The notes beneath the pieces are model-generated. The model was not told where the DNA came from, made no database searches, and was given only the letters and a program-made list of their open reading frames with translations. Of a stretch of DNA of 37,023 nt, positions 33,550 to 37,023 are shown piece by piece. The stretch is from Anaerolineales bacterium. GTDB lineage: Bacteria > Chloroflexota > Anaerolineae > Anaerolineales > Villigracilaceae. Location: positions 4,431 through 41,453 of the forward strand of contig JADGEO010000031.1 of assembly GCA_016744335.1 (NCBI GenBank), read 5' to 3'. Each line of letters opens with the position of its first letter. Position 1 is the first letter of the stretch. Position numbers and translations under genes: made by a program.

Positions 33550-34047
33550 ATGAAAAGAAAATTGTTTTTTCTCAATCTGTTGTTAATATCCACTCTTTTA
33601 ATTGGATGTTCTACAAATAATAGTTTAGCGGAAACACATCCTATTGACTTTGATGCAAATTATCTCAACCAACAAATCGAACTTATAGCAATAAAAGAAC
33701 TAAACTCATTTAACACAAGAGACGCAGTAACAGTTCTTCTTAATTACAACACTACAGATAGAATAATCTTTCCTGAAAATTACAATTTAAGATTGTTTGT
33801 GCTTCAGAATAATGAGTGGGTAGAAATTTTTGAAGTACCAGTGGATGTATACCCAAAAGGCAATATTGTTTTATCTCCAGAAGATCCTTCGTCTTATGGC
33901 CGTATGGTAATGTTCATACCAAATACTCCAAATAAGGAGAAGAAATATCATTTACGAATATATGTTTTCGGTGAGCTACAAACTGTTGGTAGTGAAACAA
34001 AAACAGTTTCAGCATTTACAGATGTTAAACTAATTCCTTTGAAATAA
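33550..34047 (+). CDS. Lipoprotein of unknown function, candidate immunity partner of tip 1
   Basis: A 165-residue protein with a lipoprotein signal: KRK, a hydrophobic stretch and lipobox LLIGC (Cys20). The rest is beta-rich (IELIAIKELNSF, AVTVLLNYN, LRLFVLQNNEWVEIFEV, YHLRIYVFGEL), like an Ig or jelly-roll domain. It follows tip 1 in the same direction. No known family was recognised; the immunity role is inferred only from position and surface location. Confidence 0.65.
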   Translation: MKRKLFFLNLLLISTLLIGCSTNNSLAETHPIDFDANYLNQQIELIAIKELNSFNTRDAVTVLLNYNTTDRIIFPENYNLRLFVLQNNEWVEIFEVPVDVYPKGNIVLSPEDPSSYGRMVMFIPNTPNKEKKYHLRIYVFGELQTVGSETKTVSAFTDVKLIPLK

Positions 34048-34141
34048 CGCTTGCTTGGTATGAAGAGAGTTGGTTCTACCTTGACGAACAAATATCCAGC
34101 CGTTTATATCCATGAATCACACAATTTGAACTTTAACAATA

Positions 34142-34601
34142 CGGCGGTCTAGGAGACCGCCACCAGCAAAACGGCACGAATTACACCCTTGATTTGAACA
34201 CTGGTTTGACGCAAGTTTTAGCTGATGGCACAAACACTTACCTTTACGGAAATGGAAGAATAGCGCAAGCAGGTAGCACTACTGAATACTTCTTGGGTGA
34301 TGCTTTAGGCTCTGTGCGGCAGTTAGCTGATTCTGCTAGCGTGGTTATGCTCACGCAAAGTTATTCTCCCTATGGTGAAACAATTTCTAGCATGGGCAGT
34401 GGCGCGAGTGCATACCAATTTACCGGAGAATCGAGAGATGCGAATGGGTTAACATATTTGCGGGCGCGATATTATAACTCTGGTGATGGTCGCTTTGTTT
34501 CGAGAGATACTTGGGGTGGTGATTATAATAGACCGCTCTCTTTGAATAGGTGGGGCTACGCTGAGGGAAGTCCTGTGATGTACTCTGACCCAAGTGGACA
34601 C
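34142..34601 (+). repeat. Rhs core repeat, copy 2
   Basis: Gap-free alignment to 32401-32860. Divergence is concentrated in the first 110 bp and the last 100 bp; the middle is nearly identical including synonymous sites. Confidence 0.95.
34143..34161 (+). repeat. Border palindrome, copy 3
   Basis: GGCGGTCT-AGG-AGACCGCC, identical to copy 2. An in-frame TAA lies 6 bases before TAC-GGC, so Rhs homology and the open frame both begin here. Confidence 0.9.
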
Positions 34602-35411
34602 TGTGTTTTTGGATTAGACACGATTGTGTGTGTCGTAGCTGGTGCAGGCGCAGTATACACAGTTGGTTACCTGACCTATGATCACTATTTCCCACAGGGA
34701 ACACAGCCACAAGATACAAATTTAGGTTGGTGGTCTGGGCAATTAATGGGATATGGAAATTTGCAAGAAGATCTTGCTGTTATGAGTGATTGCAGTGAAT
34801 GCCCCCTGCGGAGGGGGCTCGCAGGAACAGGAGCTTTGTTAAATACAACATTAGGAATTTCTGTTATACACGGAGCACTGAGAGCAGTTGCATCAATACC
34901 CAAAGCGGTGCAAATTTTCAGTTCTGGCACCCCAGTACAAGCTTTGAAGAGCTTTGCTCAAAGTCGAGGGGTTACATATCATGCAACAAGTTATATTGAT
35001 GATGCGGGTCGAACATTCGCAAATTATCGGCCACCTGGAACATCTACCATCTATGTTGACCCAACAGGAAAAAGTAAATTAGAACTTGTTTCTAGCTTTA
35101 TGCACGAACTGGCTCATGTTGAGCAAGGAACTGGTATAGCACATCAAATATCTGCTGCGTCAGCGAGTACAGGCAACATACTTAACATGCCATATGGATG
35201 TTTTTTGAATCCTGTAGAAGTAAATGCAGCAGCTTCAGCATTTGGTCTAGGGGGAAATAATTTTGCTATCTTGGTCGGGAGTCGAGGATTACTAGATGGA
35301 GGGAACACAATTAAATATGGTCCCCATAGGGATATCTCATTCGCACAAGCATTATCAAGACAATACAACAAATTAATAGATAACCTTTGTGAAAAAATGG
35401 GATATGAATAG
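34143..35411 (+). pseudogene. Displaced Rhs C-terminal tip 2 with HExxH zincin domain
   Basis: The Rhs frame opens at the palindrome without ATG (TTG 34194 is the nearest alternative). After the core end DPSGH, about 270 unique residues follow. They include a hydrophobic stretch (TIVCVVAGAGAVYTVGYL), a linker, and SSFMHELAHVEQG with HELAH (35103-35117), the HExxH zinc-binding motif. NPVEVNAAASAFG about 40 residues later offers a glutamate as a third ligand. The tip is therefore a predicted metallopeptidase effector. A two-helix membrane protein begins 11 bases after its stop. Confidence 0.75.
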
Positions 35412-35421
35412 GAGTTTATTT

Positions 35422-35628
35422 ATGTGCTCTGAGGCCTCGCTTGACTATACAATTATTTTCCTCTTTATTGTTCTGCTTTTTAGTGCATCCCTTTTTTTAA
35501 GAAAAAAAAGGCCAGAAGCTATTAGAGACCCTCAAAACAATGCTATGGATTGGGTAATTACATATGGTACTGCTGTGGTTTTATCCGCTCTAATAGCAGA
35601 GATATTGGTCAGATGGTGCGACAAATAA
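35422..35628 (+). CDS. Small two-helix membrane protein, candidate partner of tip 2
   Basis: A 68-residue protein with two membrane segments, DYTIIFLFIVLLFSASLFL (8-26) and WVITYGTAVVLSALIAEILV (about 44-63), joined by a basic loop (RKKRPEAIRD). ATG 35422 has GGAG 7 bases upstream, overlapping the tip 2 stop codon. It could be a holin- or immunity-like protein; nothing in the sequence decides this. Confidence 0.6.
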   Translation: MCSEASLDYTIIFLFIVLLFSASLFLRKKRPEAIRDPQNNAMDWVITYGTAVVLSALIAEILVRWCDK

Positions 35629-35639
35629 GAGAGATGTAC

Positions 35640-35656
35640 GGCGGTCTAGGAGACCG
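35640..35656 (+). repeat. Border palindrome, copy 4 (truncated)
   Basis: GGCGGTCT-AGG-AGACCG, preceded by TAC as in copies 2 and 3. Rhs homology stops immediately after it (frame reads GLGDR-DNK-stop). It marks the right end of the tip array. Confidence 0.85.
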
Positions 35657-35717
35657 GGATAACAAATAAAAAAATCTAAACACCTATTTTCTTAACTGAA
35701 ACCACGATGATTTCATG

Positions 35718-35723
35718 TATAAT
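35718..35723 (+). promoter_or_regulatory. -10 box 6 bp before a start codon
   Basis: TATAAT is separated from ATG 35730 by only AGCAAT. Transcription would start at or next to the A of the start codon, giving a leaderless mRNA. No ribosome site is present. Confidence 0.65.
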
Positions 35724-35729
35724 AGCAAT

Positions 35730-35951
35730 ATGTTACACCGTCACCTTACTCACCAAAACTTTTCACTTGCCGCTATTGACAACGTGATTTCTCGCGGCAA
35801 GCGATTGGATTGGGCAGAGTTGCGCGATGCAGTACTTAAAGACCCGCGTATAATGAAAAAGGTTCTTCAAGTGTGTCGTGCCCATACCTCTGACCCCTAC
35901 GCCCAACGTTACCATTTCTGGAAAATATATGTCGAACGACAGCTTACCTGA
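35730..35951 (+). CDS. Small helical protein of unknown function, upstream of nucleotidyltransferase-like gene
   Basis: A 73-residue protein (MLHRHLTHQNFSLAAIDNVI at the start, FWKIYVERQ near the end) with a helical, basic character. It overlaps the following gene by 23 bp, so the two are translationally coupled. Position before a nucleotidyltransferase suggests an antitoxin or partner subunit. Not assigned to a family. The start at ATG 35730 is set by the -10 box immediately upstream. Confidence 0.6.
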   Translation: MLHRHLTHQNFSLAAIDNVISRGKRLDWAELRDAVLKDPRIMKKVLQVCRAHTSDPYAQRYHFWKIYVERQLT

Positions 35952-36351
35952 GTGGGAGGAAGTTCTTTCTTCTGCCGCTCACTTGCAACGCATTGTGCCA
36001 GAAACCGTTCTCGTTGGTGGTACTGCCGCGTCTGTATACGCCACTCACCGTTTGTCTGTAGATGCCGATCATGTTTTGACTGATTTGCGACAACGCTTTG
36101 ATGATGTGCTGGCTGAATTAGAGGCTGTAGCAGGTTGGAAAACAGCACGCGTCAGACGGCCAGTTTTGATACTTGGCAGTTTAGATGGGATAGAAACTGG
36201 AGTGCGGCAACTGATTCGGGATGAGCCACTGGAAACCGCTCAAGTTGAGTACCAGGGAGAAAAAATTACAGTTCCAACAGAAGCTGAAATTCTACGCATC
36301 AAAGGGGTATTAATTCTCAAACGGAGAGTGTTGCATAATTCGGGGAGGTAG
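35929..36351 (+). pseudogene. Nucleotidyltransferase-like (AbiEii/MNT-type) protein truncated by an IS
   Basis: A 140-residue product. ETVLVGGTAASVYATHRLSV followed by DADHVL has the GG-T and H-R-S-x-D-x-D pattern of AbiEii-type nucleotidyltransferases, some of which are toxins. Up to ILRIKGVLILKRR it follows the family; the last residues VLHNSGR come from the IS end, and the usual continuation after the K-x-L-x-L-R-R segment is lost. ATG 35929 is internal to the longer frame but starts the family-like part. The gene is probably inactivated or altered. Confidence 0.65.
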
Positions 36352-36359
36352 TTGGAAAG

Positions 36360-36420
36360 TGGGGAGTTTTTCTGAGATAATAAGTTTCTTGACAACTAAA
36401 ATCATCAGGAAAACTCCCCA
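36360..36420 (+). promoter_or_regulatory. Hairpin sequestering the transposase start
   Basis: TGGGGAGTTTTTCTGA (36360-36375) pairs with TCAGGAAAACTCCCCA (36405-36420) over 16 positions with one G-T. The second arm contains the AGGA ribosome site and ends with the A of the start codon. TTGACA (36389-36394) lies in the loop. Confidence 0.65.
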
Positions 36421-37023
36421 TGCCAATTCTACCCGACTTTCTAACAGAATTTATCGAAAATCATGACGAAAAGTTAAGAGAATATTACTCTGGAGAAATT
36501 TATAAGTCTATTCTTGAGCAAAGTAAAAGGCATATTCTCGTAAAATTAGCCTCCCACCTTGATTTTAGCGAAGCAGAGCAAGTCTGTGCGAGTTACCATC
36601 ACCAAAGCGGACCGGGAAAGCCGCCAACACATACCGTATCCCACCTTCTTCGCGCTATTTTAGTGGGACAAATGAAGGGGCTATCCTTGCGAGAGCTAGA
36701 AATCGAACTGGCTACAAACTTTCTTGCGCGCTGGTTCTCTGGCTATGAACTTTTTGCCCGCACCCCTGACCACACAACCTTGGGACGTTTTGAAGGCTGG
36801 CTTTTGCTGAACCATAGGCGCATTTATTTCGATACTGTTCTGAAACAAATCGAAACCTTTTTCCCAAAAGAAAAAGATACAGCTCAAATGGGAGATACTT
36901 ATGCGATGTTAGCAAATGCTTCAAAACATGGCATCGTAGATTTATTACGCATCTTTAGCTTGCGCATTTTAGAAGCCTGGCAAAGCTCAAAACATGATGA
37001 TATCTTGTTGCGTGGCTTAGATT
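36420..37023 (+). CDS. IS transposase with DUF772-like N-terminus, partial
   Basis: The frame from ATG 36420 is open to the right window edge (201 codons). The N-terminus HTVSHLLRAILVGQMKGLSL, then RELEIELATNFLARWF and TPDHTTLGRFEGWLL, is typical of IS1182/IS5-type transposases with a DUF772 region. QMGDTYAMLANAS gives the first Asp of the DDE catalytic triad near residue 161. The rest of the catalytic domain lies beyond the window. Confidence 0.85.
   Translation, partial: MPILPDFLTEFIENHDEKLREYYSGEIYKSILEQSKRHILVKLASHLDFSEAEQVCASYHHQSGPGKPPTHTVSHLLRAILVGQMKGLSLRELEIELATNFLARWFSGYELFARTPDHTTLGRFEGWLLLNHRRIYFDTVLKQIETFFPKEKDTAQMGDTYAMLANASKHGIVDLLRIFSLRILEAWQSSKHDDILLRGLD

Larger units (their letters stand above)
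36325..37023 (+). mobile_element. Insertion sequence, left part (right end outside window)
   Basis: The homology break in the nucleotidyltransferase gene near 36325-36333, followed by GTTGCATAATTCGGGGAGG and a transposase gene, indicates the left end of an IS. The exact terminus and target duplication cannot be fixed because the right end is not present. Confidence 0.75.

Overview
The window looks like a chromosomal segment of an uncultured Chloroflexota-type bacterium, probably Anaerolineae-like. This is inferred from a class A penicillin-binding protein with a long Thr/Pro-rich C-terminal tail, a dnaG-rpoD pair, a MeaB plus stand-alone B12-domain pair, many dispersed inverted-repeat remnants and Rhs tips with a GLGDRHQQNG-type core. 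No rRNA, tRNA or CRISPR array was recognised.

Layout. (1) 1-6116: a minus-strand operon of class II aldolase, class III aminotransferase, FGGY kinase and a sphingosine-1-phosphate-lyase-like PLP enzyme (cut by the left edge). A TetR/WHG regulator is divergent to it, and a perfect palindrome overlaps the operon promoter. (2) 6380-10839: a membrane TPR-thioredoxin protein, DNA primase and a primary-type sigma factor. (3) 10840-17500: accessory single genes (DinB protein, Bcr/CflA-type efflux pump, alpha/beta hydrolase, serine hydrolase lipoprotein, bacterioferritin, APH-like kinase), separated by terminator hairpins, recurring hairpin remnants and a recurring motif that resembles an integron simple site. 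(4) 17527-24532: a minus-strand housekeeping run: B12-binding protein, meaB, GNAT, prs, mutM and a class A PBP. (5) 24533-27044: a NUDIX gene and an SDR embedded in repeat elements. (6) 27045-29130: pyrB-pyrF on the minus strand. They are preceded by a previously unmarked 24-codon leader ORF whose stop codon meets a perfect hairpin followed by a T run, which is the architecture of a pyrBI-type attenuator. (7) 29339-30517: a class I aminotransferase. (8) 30594-35660: an array of displaced Rhs/polymorphic-toxin tips with small membrane-anchored partner proteins and a VapBC-like pair. Four module borders share the same palindromic GLGDR-coding sequence. (9) 35718-37023: a probably leaderless two-gene unit ending in a nucleotidyltransferase-like gene truncated by an IS transposon, whose own start codon sits at the edge of a large hairpin.

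The strongest candidates for something undescribed are the tip array with its shared border palindrome and membrane-tethered partners, the pyr leader attenuator, and the unusual kinase/aldolase/aminotransferase/S1P-lyase operon. All functions are read from motifs by eye; no database search was possible.
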